From: Hormiphora californensis
Lineage: Eukaryota; Ctenophora; Tentaculata; Cydippida; Pleurobrachiidae
Assembly (NCBI GenBank): GCA_020137815.1
Contig: CM035360.1
Coordinates: 3,893,558 to 3,957,557, forward strand
DNA length: 64,000 nt
Reading direction: 5' to 3'
Position 1 is the stretch's first letter; each line of letters opens with the position of its first letter. This document shows positions 19,633 through 29,867 of the stretch, one piece after another. The notes under the pieces were generated by a model. The model saw only the letters and a program-made list of their open reading frames with translations, was not told the DNA's origin and made no database searches. The translations under genes were made by a program, and so were the position numbers.

Positions 19633-20159
19633 GGGTGTTAAATACAATGTGACACACTTTTACAACAATGATCTGAGAATTGGAAGTTGTTCAACTTTAA
19701 TCATGTTAATGGAATTTGGCAGTAAATGGGCTTCAATTAGTAGTGGCAATTGTAATGATAATGACATATATCAATTTTCCTCAGAAGAACAGAAGATCAG
19801 AAGAACAGCCGCGGCATTATGCAACAATTTAGTAAACAATTCGGTAAAGTTAAACTACCACACATAATATGCACACATATTAGCACTGTAATCTCAACCT
19901 TCTAGGAAATATTAGTGTCGGTCTTGTGGCTGCGGGCTTCTCTCTGATTTCGTTATCATGCTGCCGTCTCCATGTCTTCAGGCGATGAGACCCATCTTTC
20001 TCATGGTCATTATGTGATCTGGCCTTGGGTTTTTATCACGTGTTCTTGAGTTTGAAAACCAACATCGCATAGGTAATGTCTTAGTTGCAGTTGATAGTTG
20101 TCAACCCATTATGCCTCGCTGATTTCTGATATATCTGATATAGTCAGTGACTATCATCT

Positions 20160-21791
20160 TCATGATTGTTCTGCGACCCGTTCTAGGAGCTGCACATACA
20201 GTTCCCTAACTTGTTCAGAATGATTATCAGCAGGCTTGATCCCTTCCACAACTGCACTAGCATGTTCAGCCGGGAGGTGACCATGGACAGTCCATAACAA
20301 CCTCAGCACATGTCGTATCACCACTTCATCACTACAGTACTTTGTTAAGAACTCATTGAATACTGCCCTAGCAAACTCAGTGTTGCCCCATTCTACAGAT
20401 GTATATTGTAACAGGTGTGATACTAACACATGCACAAATACCTCATCTAGTTCTGAGATGGAATCAGGGATCAGGGGTAGGAGTTGCTTGAGGCGATCCA
20501 GAGATTTCTGTTGTGCTAGCGTGGCGATGTAGTAGAGAAGGAGACGGCGTGTTAGACGATCTTTAGCAGTGCATGATACTAAGTTTAGTGCCGCGGCGTC
20601 CTTGTACCGGGTGCCCATCTCAGAAGCCATGACATCTTCAACAAGGCAACACATCAATAACGGGACATTCTCTTTGAGGGTTATTTTACTGAGTTTAGGT
20701 TCATCGGTTGAGTCAGAATCAACAATCTGCCACGCGTTGATACCCAGGTTTATCAACTTTAACAAAAAGTGTAGTTTCTCATCAGACCGGGGTAGAGTCT
20801 CTGATTCTACCATAGCGTGTAGACAACTGAACACCTCCTTACACAGAACCTGTAGAACATAAGGGTCCGCCAGGATGATAGCAGTATCAGCGAGGTGCTC
20901 CGTACTTTCTGTCAGGGTCTTGGTATAGAACTCTCTCAGCTTGGGAAGGATTTTATCCTGAATTCGCTTCTCGTTAACAGCGTACTGGATATAAAACGCG
21001 AAATCATGGCACGGATCCTGTTTGTAGATGTCCTGGATCTTACAGTCGTGGAAGCACATCAACATGTCGGATCGGAGGGTACAAAAGTGTGCCGTTTTGT
21101 TTCTCTGGTACAGTGTTTTAACGAACATTAGCATCATTTGGTAGAGGGGGAATGAGAGGCCAATCATATCTTTTAGCTGCTGTATAACTGGGGATTCCCG
21201 CCTTTTACGGGGTGCTAGGGCAAAGAATGGCGCTACGGGGGAACTATTTTCACCGCTCTTGTGAAGTTCTATGTCCTTCTCCCAGATGTATTTGTTCAGT
21301 ATGGGCCTGACCTCATCCCCAAATAGCCCCTGATGATTCTCCCATACCTGCCGTTTCACCTCAATCGAACACTGCTGATACACCTCCGGTAGCCCCGCAA
21401 CTTTCTTGAGATAATGGGCAGGAACCGGGTTGAGACGTTTCATAATCTCCAACACAACAGGGCTAAGTTCTTTATGGCTGATCTGGGAGAATGCGTGTTT
21501 CAGCAGTTTCTCGAGTTGTTCCCTGCCCAGGTTGTCCAAGTTGACACTCAGCCGGTCAAGGAGCAGCTTGATAACAGAGTGGTGAAACTGGACACGGGAA
21601 ATACAGTGGAGGTCAAGGAGAGGGAGGACGGGTTCCAAGGAAGCCATTTGGAGGCCGTTTTCCAGTTGGAATTGGTTGATTGCAGTGATGGGGTTCTCGC
21701 ACGAACTGAACATTTCACGGATAAAGGTGGCATCTGGGATTGAAACTTTCATCTTTTTACTGCTCCCAGCCGCAGCCGCAGTGCTCGTCAT
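20160..21791 (-). CDS. NELFB: negative elongation factor B (NELF-B / COBRA1)
   Basis: 543 residues in one exon, slightly shorter than the vertebrate protein. NELF-B is a HEAT-repeat-like scaffold of the NELF complex that holds promoter-proximal RNA polymerase II paused, acting in the nucleus. Family-typical segments seen are VPAHYLKKVAGLPEVYQQC, IEVKRQVWENHQGLFGDEV, HDCKIQDIYKQDPCHDFAFY and RLLLYYIATLAQQKSLDRL. A short Ala/Ser N-terminus (MTSTAAAAGSSKK) precedes the conserved region, supporting the start at 21791. The stop at 20160 follows LLERVAEQS. Lack of introns beside a 22-exon BMS1 is notable but not evidence of retrocopying by itself. The frame is intact. Confidence 0.93.
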   Translation of the reverse strand: MTSTAAAAGSSKKMKVSIPDATFIREMFSSCENPITAINQFQLENGLQMASLEPVLPLLDLHCISRVQFHHSVIKLLLDRLSVNLDNLGREQLEKLLKHAFSQISHKELSPVVLEIMKRLNPVPAHYLKKVAGLPEVYQQCSIEVKRQVWENHQGLFGDEVRPILNKYIWEKDIELHKSGENSSPVAPFFALAPRKRRESPVIQQLKDMIGLSFPLYQMMLMFVKTLYQRNKTAHFCTLRSDMLMCFHDCKIQDIYKQDPCHDFAFYIQYAVNEKRIQDKILPKLREFYTKTLTESTEHLADTAIILADPYVLQVLCKEVFSCLHAMVESETLPRSDEKLHFLLKLINLGINAWQIVDSDSTDEPKLSKITLKENVPLLMCCLVEDVMASEMGTRYKDAAALNLVSCTAKDRLTRRLLLYYIATLAQQKSLDRLKQLLPLIPDSISELDEVFVHVLVSHLLQYTSVEWGNTEFARAVFNEFLTKYCSDEVVIRHVLRLLWTVHGHLPAEHASAVVEGIKPADNHSEQVRELYVQLLERVAEQS

Positions 21792-22000
21792 TGTGGGGGT
21801 CCTAGTGGGGAGAAGGGAGGGTTAGATGAAGTGAGATAAGATATCACTGTAAAACAGCAAAATATTAAGACACGTTGAAGATACATAACTGATAAACGAA
21901 GAAAAATAATCGTATGAAACTACAAAATCAAATGTCAAAATTCAAAATTCAAAAAAAAACACTTTCCAAATCAAATCAAACTACAAAATTATAAAACATT

Positions 22001-23050
22001 TTAAAATGGTTCAGTTTGTCCATGATTGAACGTTACAAAATTAAAACCATCATCACCAAGTATCTCCAACTCGTAATCCAGTTCCAACTTTGGGTCCATA
22101 TAGAACTCCTTACCCATCGCGAAGGTACCCCAGTGTATACCAATAGAAAACTTACTCTGTACATCTTTGTGAACCTTGATAGCTTCAACAGGACCAATGT
22201 GCTGAAATTCAAGGTATTGCCGGGGTTTGTATGCACCAATAGGGATGAGGGAGAGGTCAAAGGGACCTAGATGATGCCCAATTTGGTTGAAAATCCGATC
22301 ATTGTAGCCTGTATCCCCAGCAAAATAAACCGATTTCTCTGGAGTGGATATTGTCCAACCAGCCCAAAGAGAATGATTTCTATCAAACCCATTTCTCATT
22401 GACCAATGCTGTGCAGGAACACATGTGAACTTCACTTTCGTCCTATTTCCAAACTCAACTTCCCTGTCTTCCCACCAATTCAACTCAAACACGCTATCCT
22501 TTGTGACCCATCTCGTGAACCAACCCTTTAGGCCCAGCGGAACAAAAACCTTAACTTGAGGGAACTTCGCCACAATCTCGGTCACACTTTTGTAGTCCAA
22601 ATGATCAAAATGGTTATGACTAATGAGCACAACATCTATCTGGGGAAGATCCTGAAGAGGGATTCCTGAGTCACGATAACGCTTTCTGGTCCTATGAAAC
22701 ACAGGGTCAGTTAGAATGAACACACCCCCAAGCTTGATGAGACAGGAAGCATGACCTATCCAGGAAATAAGATTTGGAAGTTTCTCCGAGGGCAACTTTC
22801 CCCTCCAACTATTCCGATCGATCGGTAATGTCCTGTCTAGCTCCTCTGGGTCCTCCGGGAGGTTCGTTTCCGACTTTGTCCGTACATACTGGAACATCTC
22901 CCACTTTGAGAGGAACCGGAACTCAGGAAACGGGTTTTGGAACACGCCATCTATTCGCTCAATTGTCGCCTTGTCCGTAGATTTAGATGACACATCAGTG
23001 GCCATGAGCAGTGCAAGAAAGGCGGCAGGTAAGACACAGACGAAGGACAT
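22001..23050 (-). CDS. NAPE-PLD-like metallo-beta-lactamase-fold phospholipase, paralogue 1
   Basis: NAPE-PLD hydrolyses N-acylphosphatidylethanolamines at membranes to N-acylethanolamines. The zinc-site motif HNHFDH and later ligands (His in PAQHW, Asp in AGDTGY, His in GIHWGTF) are all present. The frame is open to 23137; I chose the ATG at 23050 because it begins a hydrophobic leader (SFVCVLPAAFLALLMA) like paralogue 2. ATG 23089 is an alternative. Compared with its neighbours it lacks about 13 residues after DPVF (the CSMVQFD segment). It is the downstream member of a head-to-tail cluster of three, probably made by recent duplication. The mammalian enzyme lacks such a signal, so location may differ here. 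Confidence 0.88.
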   Translation of the reverse strand: MSFVCVLPAAFLALLMATDVSSKSTDKATIERIDGVFQNPFPEFRFLSKWEMFQYVRTKSETNLPEDPEELDRTLPIDRNSWRGKLPSEKLPNLISWIGHASCLIKLGGVFILTDPVFHRTRKRYRDSGIPLQDLPQIDVVLISHNHFDHLDYKSVTEIVAKFPQVKVFVPLGLKGWFTRWVTKDSVFELNWWEDREVEFGNRTKVKFTCVPAQHWSMRNGFDRNHSLWAGWTISTPEKSVYFAGDTGYNDRIFNQIGHHLGPFDLSLIPIGAYKPRQYLEFQHIGPVEAIKVHKDVQSKFSIGIHWGTFAMGKEFYMDPKLELDYELEILGDDGFNFVTFNHGQTEPF

Positions 23051-23340
23051 GCAGCACACTTCTAGGGATTGTGTTTGTTTAGATAACATTCCCATAACAT
23101 TATGACGTATTGGTGGTGGCAGCGGGTGAACAAACAAATAAAAACTCCGTTTATAGATTAAAAAACCACCAATTTAAATGACAACAATACCCTAACAAAA
23201 TTGTGATTAACCCAAACAAATCAATGAAATATAAACAAATAATGAAACAAAACTAAGGCATCCAGCACATATTATGTACAACAAACTAACAATTAACTAA
23301 TCCAGCACCTATTACGACAAACAAATAACTAATTATGTCT

Positions 23341-24411
23341 CTAAAACTCCTCAGTTTGTCCATGCTCAAACGTTACAAAACTATCTGACCCAATACCAGC
23401 CTTCTCAACTGCCGCCGCCAAATCTTTTCTCGGCGCCAAATAATGCTCATAACTGAGTTTAAACGTTCCCCAGTGAATTCCGACCGAGAATTTGCTTCCC
23501 AATTCCCTGTGAGCCATCACCGCCTCAGTGGGGTTTACATGTTGACCTTTCAGGAACTTTCTGGGTTTGTACGCACCGATAGGGATGAGGGAGAGGTCAA
23601 AGGGACCTAGATGATGCCCAATTTGGTTGAAAATCCGATCATTGTAGCCTGTATCCCCAGCAAAATAAACTTTTTTCTCTGGAGTTGAAATTGTCCAACC
23701 ACCCCAGAGAGAATGATTCCTGTCAAACCCATTTCTCAGAGACCAATGCTGTGCAGGAACACATGTGAACTTCACTTTGGTCCCATTTCCAAACTCAACT
23801 TCCCTGTCTTCCCACCAGTTCAACTCAAAGACGTTATCCTTTGTGACCCACCTCGTAAACCAACCCTTCAGGCCCAGCGGAACAAAAAACCGTACATCCG
23901 GATTCTTCTTTTTGATGGCCACCACAGAATTATAGTCCAGGTGATCGTAGTGGTTGTGACTAATCACCACGGCGTCAACTCGGGGAATTTCGTCAAGAGT
24001 CACCCCCGGTGGTCTGTATCGTTTAGTGTTCTGGAAAGGATCGAATTGTATCATTGCGCAATAGTCGGAGAACATCGGATCAGAAAGCACAAAAACACCC
24101 CCTATTTTGATGATACATGAAGCATGGCCGACCCAGGATATGAGGTTGGGGTATTCCTCACGTGGCAGCTTGTATTTTGATATCTTGTCCAGAGGGAGAG
24201 TTTGTTCCAAGTCTTTAGGGTCATCTGGCAAGTTGAGTTCTGATTTTGTGAAGGCAAATTTAACCAAATCTACAAATCCGAGGGTTTTGAATTCTGGAAA
24301 GGGATTTTGAAAGACGCCATTTTTCCGTTCAATTGTCACCTTGCCCGGATTAGCAGTAGTAGAAACCACCAAAACTGCCAATAATACTGGCAGTACTCGG
24401 TTCCAAACCAT
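23341..24411 (-). CDS. NAPE-PLD-like phospholipase, paralogue 2
   Basis: 356 residues, intronless. It begins with a clear signal peptide (MVWNRVLPVLLAVLVVSTTA), suggesting a luminal or secreted enzyme. Predicted metal ligands: H152, H154, D156, H157, H222, D253 and H313. The order of conserved blocks is PNLISWVGHAS, DPMFSDYC, ISHNHYDHLDYNSV, FVPLGLKGWFTRW, NWWEDREVEFG, AGDTGYNDRIF and IGIHWGTF-like. About 95 bases covering DRIFNQIGHHLGPFD are almost identical at DNA level in all three genes, which points to gene conversion. Spacing to its neighbours is about 0.3 kb on each side. Confidence 0.92.
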   Translation of the reverse strand: MVWNRVLPVLLAVLVVSTTANPGKVTIERKNGVFQNPFPEFKTLGFVDLVKFAFTKSELNLPDDPKDLEQTLPLDKISKYKLPREEYPNLISWVGHASCIIKIGGVFVLSDPMFSDYCAMIQFDPFQNTKRYRPPGVTLDEIPRVDAVVISHNHYDHLDYNSVVAIKKKNPDVRFFVPLGLKGWFTRWVTKDNVFELNWWEDREVEFGNGTKVKFTCVPAQHWSLRNGFDRNHSLWGGWTISTPEKKVYFAGDTGYNDRIFNQIGHHLGPFDLSLIPIGAYKPRKFLKGQHVNPTEAVMAHRELGSKFSVGIHWGTFKLSYEHYLAPRKDLAAAVEKAGIGSDSFVTFEHGQTEEF

Positions 24412-24753
24412 AGGATGCTTGCTTCATTGCTGATGTAACATCCTGAAAGTGATGGGAAGAGTTAAGTTTAAAGTTTGGGAACTGTTTTATCAGGTGGCTC
24501 GGGGGATATGGTCACTGCACGGTAAAGGGGGTACTCGTGATTCGATGTTGAATAATTCAACATGTAAAACGAATAATGAAGGTCATAATGTCAAACACGA
24601 AAATAAAATAATCGATAATACAACGTACAAAAATACAGGGTGATTAACTATTTTCAATAACTTCAAAAAATATACATTATTTTCTGGCATAAACGACACA
24701 CTAAAAATTTTAGTCTAAAATGTTCAATTTTTCAGTCCATGTAAAAGTCCACA

Positions 24754-25770
24754 TTAAAACTCTTCTGTCTGGCCATGTTTAAAAGTAACAAAAGTTGCTG
24801 GATCTACCCCTGCCTCCTCTAAAGCCGCTGCCAGATCTAATTTAGGTGCCATGTAGTGTTCGTAACCAAGTTGAAAAGTTCCCCAATGGATTCCCAGAGA
24901 GAGTTTGCTTCTTACCTCCTGGTGCACTTTCACCGCTTCGTTCGGGTCAACGTGCTGGCATTTAAGATATTTTCTGGGTTTGTAAGCACCAATAGGGATG
25001 AGGGAGAGATCAAAGGGACCTAGATGATGCCCAATTTGGTTGAAAATCCGATCATTGTAGCCTGTATCCCCAGCAAAATAAACCGATTTCTCTGGAGTTG
25101 AAATCGTCCAACCAGCCCAGAGAGAATGATTCCTATCAAACCCATTTCTCATTGACCAATGCTGTGCTGGAACACACGTAAACTTCACCTTGGTCCCATT
25201 CCCAAACTCAACATCCTGATCCTCCCACCAATTTAGCTCACAAATATTCTTAGGCTGCACATACTTTCCGAACCATCTACTCAGACCAAGGGGCACAAAC
25301 CATCTCGCATCAGGGAACTTACGAGTGATCTCGGTAACTGAATTGTAGTCCAGGTGATCATAATGATTGTGACTGATAACGACCGCATCCACCCTGTCTA
25401 TCGCATCCAGGGGTATACCGGGATCTCGGAACCGTTTTGTTTTCTTACTCAAATCAAACTGGACCATCGAGCAGTGGTTTGAAAATACCGGATCGGTAAG
25501 GATGAAGACACCACCCAATTTGAGGAGACATGATGCATGGCCAATCCAAGAAACCAAGTTAGGAAGGTCAGGGGAACGAAGTTTCTCCCGAGACTCTGTA
25601 TCAACCGGAAGTTTTTCATCCAAAATTGACAGGTCTGAAGGAAGATTTGTACCGTCTGCTTCCCAAAACATAAACTTGGACAACTCAATCGGGGTCATAA
25701 ACCGAAACTCGGAAAAGGGATTCTGGAAGGCCCATCCTCTTTTAGAAACCGTCGCCTTGTCCGTTGACAT
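24754..25770 (-). CDS. NAPE-PLD-like phospholipase, paralogue 3
   Basis: 338 residues, intact catalytic residues H134, H136, D138, H139, H204, D235 and H295. The first in-frame ATG gives MSTDKATVSKRGWAFQNPF with no leader, unlike paralogues 1 and 2. An AG directly upstream (AGGTCAG|AAATATG) could be an acceptor, so a leader exon upstream may have been missed. The central region differs most (RWFGKYVQPKNICELNWW). It is the upstream member of the cluster on this strand. Confidence 0.9.
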   Translation of the reverse strand: MSTDKATVSKRGWAFQNPFSEFRFMTPIELSKFMFWEADGTNLPSDLSILDEKLPVDTESREKLRSPDLPNLVSWIGHASCLLKLGGVFILTDPVFSNHCSMVQFDLSKKTKRFRDPGIPLDAIDRVDAVVISHNHYDHLDYNSVTEITRKFPDARWFVPLGLSRWFGKYVQPKNICELNWWEDQDVEFGNGTKVKFTCVPAQHWSMRNGFDRNHSLWAGWTISTPEKSVYFAGDTGYNDRIFNQIGHHLGPFDLSLIPIGAYKPRKYLKCQHVDPNEAVKVHQEVRSKLSLGIHWGTFQLGYEHYMAPKLDLAAALEEAGVDPATFVTFKHGQTEEF

Positions 25771-27636
25771 ATTTCTGACCTAATGGAGGAGGGGTGGATT
25801 AAGATGGGTTCTGGTGGGAGACTCGCGAACTCTAAACATTTTGCTGTCAAGTGCATAATTACAGTCTTTTGCGTGAATATGTATAGTCTTTCGGCGTAAA
25901 TACATAGTGGATATAATGCTCTGAGCTAGAGTGCACTATGCTCCTATAACACCCTAAGCGATAGCGATAATGTTATAGGATATATCGCTCATGATCTGAG
26001 TACATATTGTTCAAACAAGGAGGGTCGAACAAGGCAAAGTGCATAAATATTGCAAAACCTTGCCTTGTTCGACCCTCCTTCCCTGCGCCCCGTGACGGAA
26101 GAAATAAAATAAAAAATTTGAACAAAACAAGCAAAACCATAACCGGCTGTGCAAGATTTTCATTTTTCAAAGTAGCAATTTATAACAACCCAACAGACTT
26201 TATTGCACTATGAGAGATCATAATTTCGATCTTTCAGCACTCTATTATGTTCTCCCTCGCAGACTTTCTGGCTCCTCTGTTACCACTGTTTGGATGTTGC
26301 ACACTTGCACACTCAGTGTGTTTGCCTCTTTTTGTTGTGATACTTACTCAAACAAAACAGCTACAAACTCACCTAGTGCCAACATATAACTCGTGTTTTC
26401 CTTGGTTACAAATTCACGTGAATGGAGGTGAATTCACCTCCATAACACACTTTTGCTGTCGATACACACGCGGCTCTCAAAACTTGCACTGACGGGCTAT
26501 TATATATAATATTCATTATTCACCTGAGCATTGTTTTCATATAAGCATTGTTTTGAGCCAAGCTTGCTTTGTTATTTTACTGCTATTTCCGCATATATAA
26601 TTATACCGTGGATATGTTGCATGACTTATCCCTGTGCTGTGAGGATTGACCACTACACGACAGTGCCACGTTCATATATTATGATTATCCAGCATAATTA
26701 TGAATATATATGGCAATGGTATGAGTCCTATGAGAGATTGGAAAGGGTAACTTGGAAAATGATTGATCTAAAATGATGATCTAACCTAGATAATAATATT
26801 CAAATTTACACTTTCTATCTCAATTAAAAGACGAATGAACGATTGCCGTAGCCATTAGTATTGTTAGTACGTGTCTGCTTCTTTACATAAAATATATTAT
26901 GTGCTATGAAACATAAAATATATGCTATGAAACAAGCTAAGGCATCTTGACTGCTTTTTCCAAATTGCTTTGAAGTCATCCATTCTTTAGTGTTGGCCGT
27001 TGGGTCGATCAGAGCAAACTATTTGGATGTGTGATTCTTCTTGTACTAAATATATGCAAAGTATTACCAGGTATAGAATTTCCGGTATAGCTAAACTGAT
27101 TCTACTGGTACTGCTAACTTTTCTCAAGCATTTTCCGGTTCACACCAAGTTTTTTGCAGATCTGGGTTTGTTCACATTAGTTAAATTTGTGCTCTAACTT
27201 CTCAATTCAGACCACATTTTTCCTACTTAGTTCTTAGTCGTGAACTCCTTATATTCTTTTGTGTGATTCTCATAAAATGAACCAAGAATAGTGAGCTTTG
27301 AAAAAAGTCCTGCTGCATAATTCACACAGCAGGTCATGGCTCATGCTGCCCTTGAAATATCCCACCTCTCTAAGTTGCTCTGGTTTACATGCAAATCAAG
27401 GATCCTTTGTTTCCCAATTTAGAATTTCGTGTGGTAAAGTCGGCTGTCAGATCATCAATGCTAAATTGTCGACCCAAAAAGGATATTTTCTCATTAAGAA
27501 GTAGGCTCGAAGTTAATCTTACTATTTCCTAACTATTAATTTACTTCCCTTTTAATAAGAGAGAGAAAGTGAGAGAGGGAGGAAGATAAAGAGCGAAAAG
27601 GAGAGAGAACAAGAGAGCATCTTTTTAAGTACTTAA
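25771..27636. other. intergenic, no gene seen
   Basis: AT-rich spacer between the NAPE-PLD cluster and a foldback element. It includes a small hairpin near 25943-25980 (CCTATAAC..GTTATAGG), the inverted-repeat element at 26019 and a purine-rich GAGA stretch near 27558-27620. Short open frames have no features. Confidence 0.5.
26019..26135. repeat. inverted 19-bp repeats plus tail of the TTGCCTTGTTCGACC family
   Basis: GGAGGGTCGAACAAGGCAA (26019-26037) faces its exact complement at 26060-26078. The following GCGCCCCG and AATAAAATAAAA tail matches the element at 17670. Confidence 0.6.
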
Positions 27637-29026
27637 GGGTACGCTAACCAAAAATTTTTTTCGAGTGCAGGGAAATCTCTCACCGTAGGGTTGAAGGCCA
27701 TACCAAGGAGACCTCAAATATGCAATTTTAGCCCTTAAGTCGAATTCATATTTTTGCTACAGCTGTTTAAAAAATGTCCTGAAAATACGTTTTTGGCATC
27801 TCAAAAATTTTTTTTCAAAGATAGGAGCATGACAATTTGGGGATTTGAAGAGGACATGAAGGTGAATAACCACAAAAAATTTTTTTGCAATCCGAGCTGA
27901 TTTCCGGTCCTGAGATGGATTTCTTTTTTTCCACTTTAACGCCCTATTTGGCAAAGTTCCGAAAACATGTGAAAGCTGTAAATTGGTGAAAAGTTGCGTC
28001 TAACGATTATCTAAGTGGCCATAAATTTTGGGCGTGTCCTTATTTGAGATAAGCTGTACGGAGTTTTTTTTGTGAAAGCCGTCATTTCAGAAATAAATAA
28101 ATTCCCTGTATCTCAAAAACGGCTGATCGTAGAGACCTGAGACTATGCTTAAACGATTCAGAAGGTCCGATTTTGGGGGGGTCTTCTGAGAGACATTTTG
28201 CTCCTACTTCAACCGTTTTTGCTGTAATTGCGAAAAACAATAACCCATCTTCGCCATCGTGGATTTTTTGTGATTTTGTTTTTGATGATTATAGGGACCC
28301 ATATGGACCAAATAGTGAAGGAATTAGCTTGTTAAACATTTGTCCATAGTTTCGGTCCTTTCTTAGCTAAAATTCCCTAATTACAGGATATTGGAGTTTA
28401 GCTTTTGCCCTTTTCATAGAATTTGCTTTTCGCAATTACAGCAAAAACGGTTGAAGTAGGAGCAAAATGTCTCTCAGAAGACCCCCCCAAAATCGGACCT
28501 TCTGAATCGTTTAAGCATAGTCTCAGGTCTCTACGATCAGCCGTTTTTGAGATACAGGGAATTTATTTATTTCTGAAATGACGGCTTTCACAAAAAAAAT
28601 TCTGTACAGCTTATCTCAAATAAGGACACGCCCAAAATTTATGGCCACTTAGATAATCGTTAGACGCAACTTTTCACCAATTTACAGCTTTCACATGTTT
28701 TCGGAACTTTGCCAAATAGGGCGTTAAAGTGGAAAAAAAGAAATCCATCTCAGGACCGGAAATCAGCTCGGATTGCAAAAAAAATTTTTGTGGTTATTCA
28801 CCTTCATGTCCTCTTCAAATCCCCAAATTTTCATGCTCCTATCTTTGAAAAAAAATTTTTGAGATGCCAAAAACTTATTTTCAGTTCATTTTTCAAGCAG
28901 CTGTAGCAAAAATATGAATTCGACTTGAGAGCTCAAATTGCATATTTGAGGTCTCCTTGGCATGGCCTACAACCCTACGGTGAGAGATTTCCCTGCACTC
29001 GAAAAAAATTTTTGGTTAGCGTACCC
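27637..29026. mobile_element. 1.39 kb foldback element flanked by TTAA
   Basis: Two inverted arms of about 600 bp surround a unique centre of about 190 bp (roughly 28240-28425). The ends are GGGTACGCTAACC and GGTTAGCGTACCC, with TTAA immediately outside each. No transposase is encoded; the paired 65-codon frames simply repeat each other. Insertion at TTAA resembles piggyBac-type non-autonomous elements. Confidence 0.8.
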
Positions 29027-29261
29027 TTAAATACTCCATACATTCCTGCCTCAATATGTGATCCTAAAGATAGGTGCCTCTTTCTCTAACTCTCACATTG
29101 ATCACCCTTTGTTTTGATGCATAATATGCCGTGCCATGTATTTCTAAATGTAGGCTAGAGTTTTACTGACTACAGTGTAGTATTACTACAATAGGCGTTG
29201 TACTGCCTGTCCGTTAATTTGGGACTAACTTACTGTAAAGTTAGACTGATTGTGTTATTAT

Positions 29262-29370
29262 CAGGAACCGACCGAGTTAAGTAAACAGCCAATCAGAACT
29301 CGTTATTTAGGTCACGTGACTGGTTATCAGCCAATCAGGGACCAGTATTTCCTGATTCGGTCGGTTCCTG
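29262..29370. mobile_element. hAT-type MITE, complete copy (family A)
   Basis: 109 bp with inverted ends CAGGAACCGACCGA and TCGGTCGGTTCCTG. GTTATTAT is duplicated on both sides (29254-29261 and 29371-29378), an 8-bp target duplication typical of hAT insertion. It contains CACGTG and two CCAAT/ATTGG boxes. It lies about 0.5 kb upstream of the K2P channel start. Confidence 0.88.
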
Positions 29371-29867
29371 GTTATTATATTCAATTGTTGTGACTTGTGG
29401 CATGTAGCATAACGAAGTTTACCGAAATCTCTTTCTCGCTATATTTCCGTAAATTGCTCTCTCCGGTCTATGACAATATCTACTTCTTAATTTGTTTCTC
29501 TCTCTCACTCTGCAACAAATAATAAGACATGGTTGTAGAAAAGTTACTATCCTGTACGTGGTGTGATATCCTGGTTTCAGTCGAATAATCGACTCATTAT
29601 ACGAGATTAGAAGAGATGGAAGGGAAAGAGTGAGAATAATTAGCGGCAAGTTTATCCCAATCAAGATGGTTATATCACCATTCACCATGGCCATAGTTTA
29701 CTAAATTGCAAGATTCTCGAATAATTTTGCCTTGTTTTCATCAAATTGCATACTAGTTTTGCTTGAACATTCGATGAATACACAAACAGAATCGCTTGCC
29801 AGAGCTAGAGACGAGTGACCCCTTTTTGAAACAAAAAGTCAGTGCGTTTTCTTTAACACCATCAGTC

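Noticed and set aside
27757-28906. Two 65-codon Lys-rich frames
   Set aside because: Mirror copies from the arms of the TTAA foldback element; no coding signature.
29419-29694. 91-codon minus-strand frame upstream of the K2P gene
   Set aside because: No start context, domain or homologous pattern; it lies in the likely promoter region.
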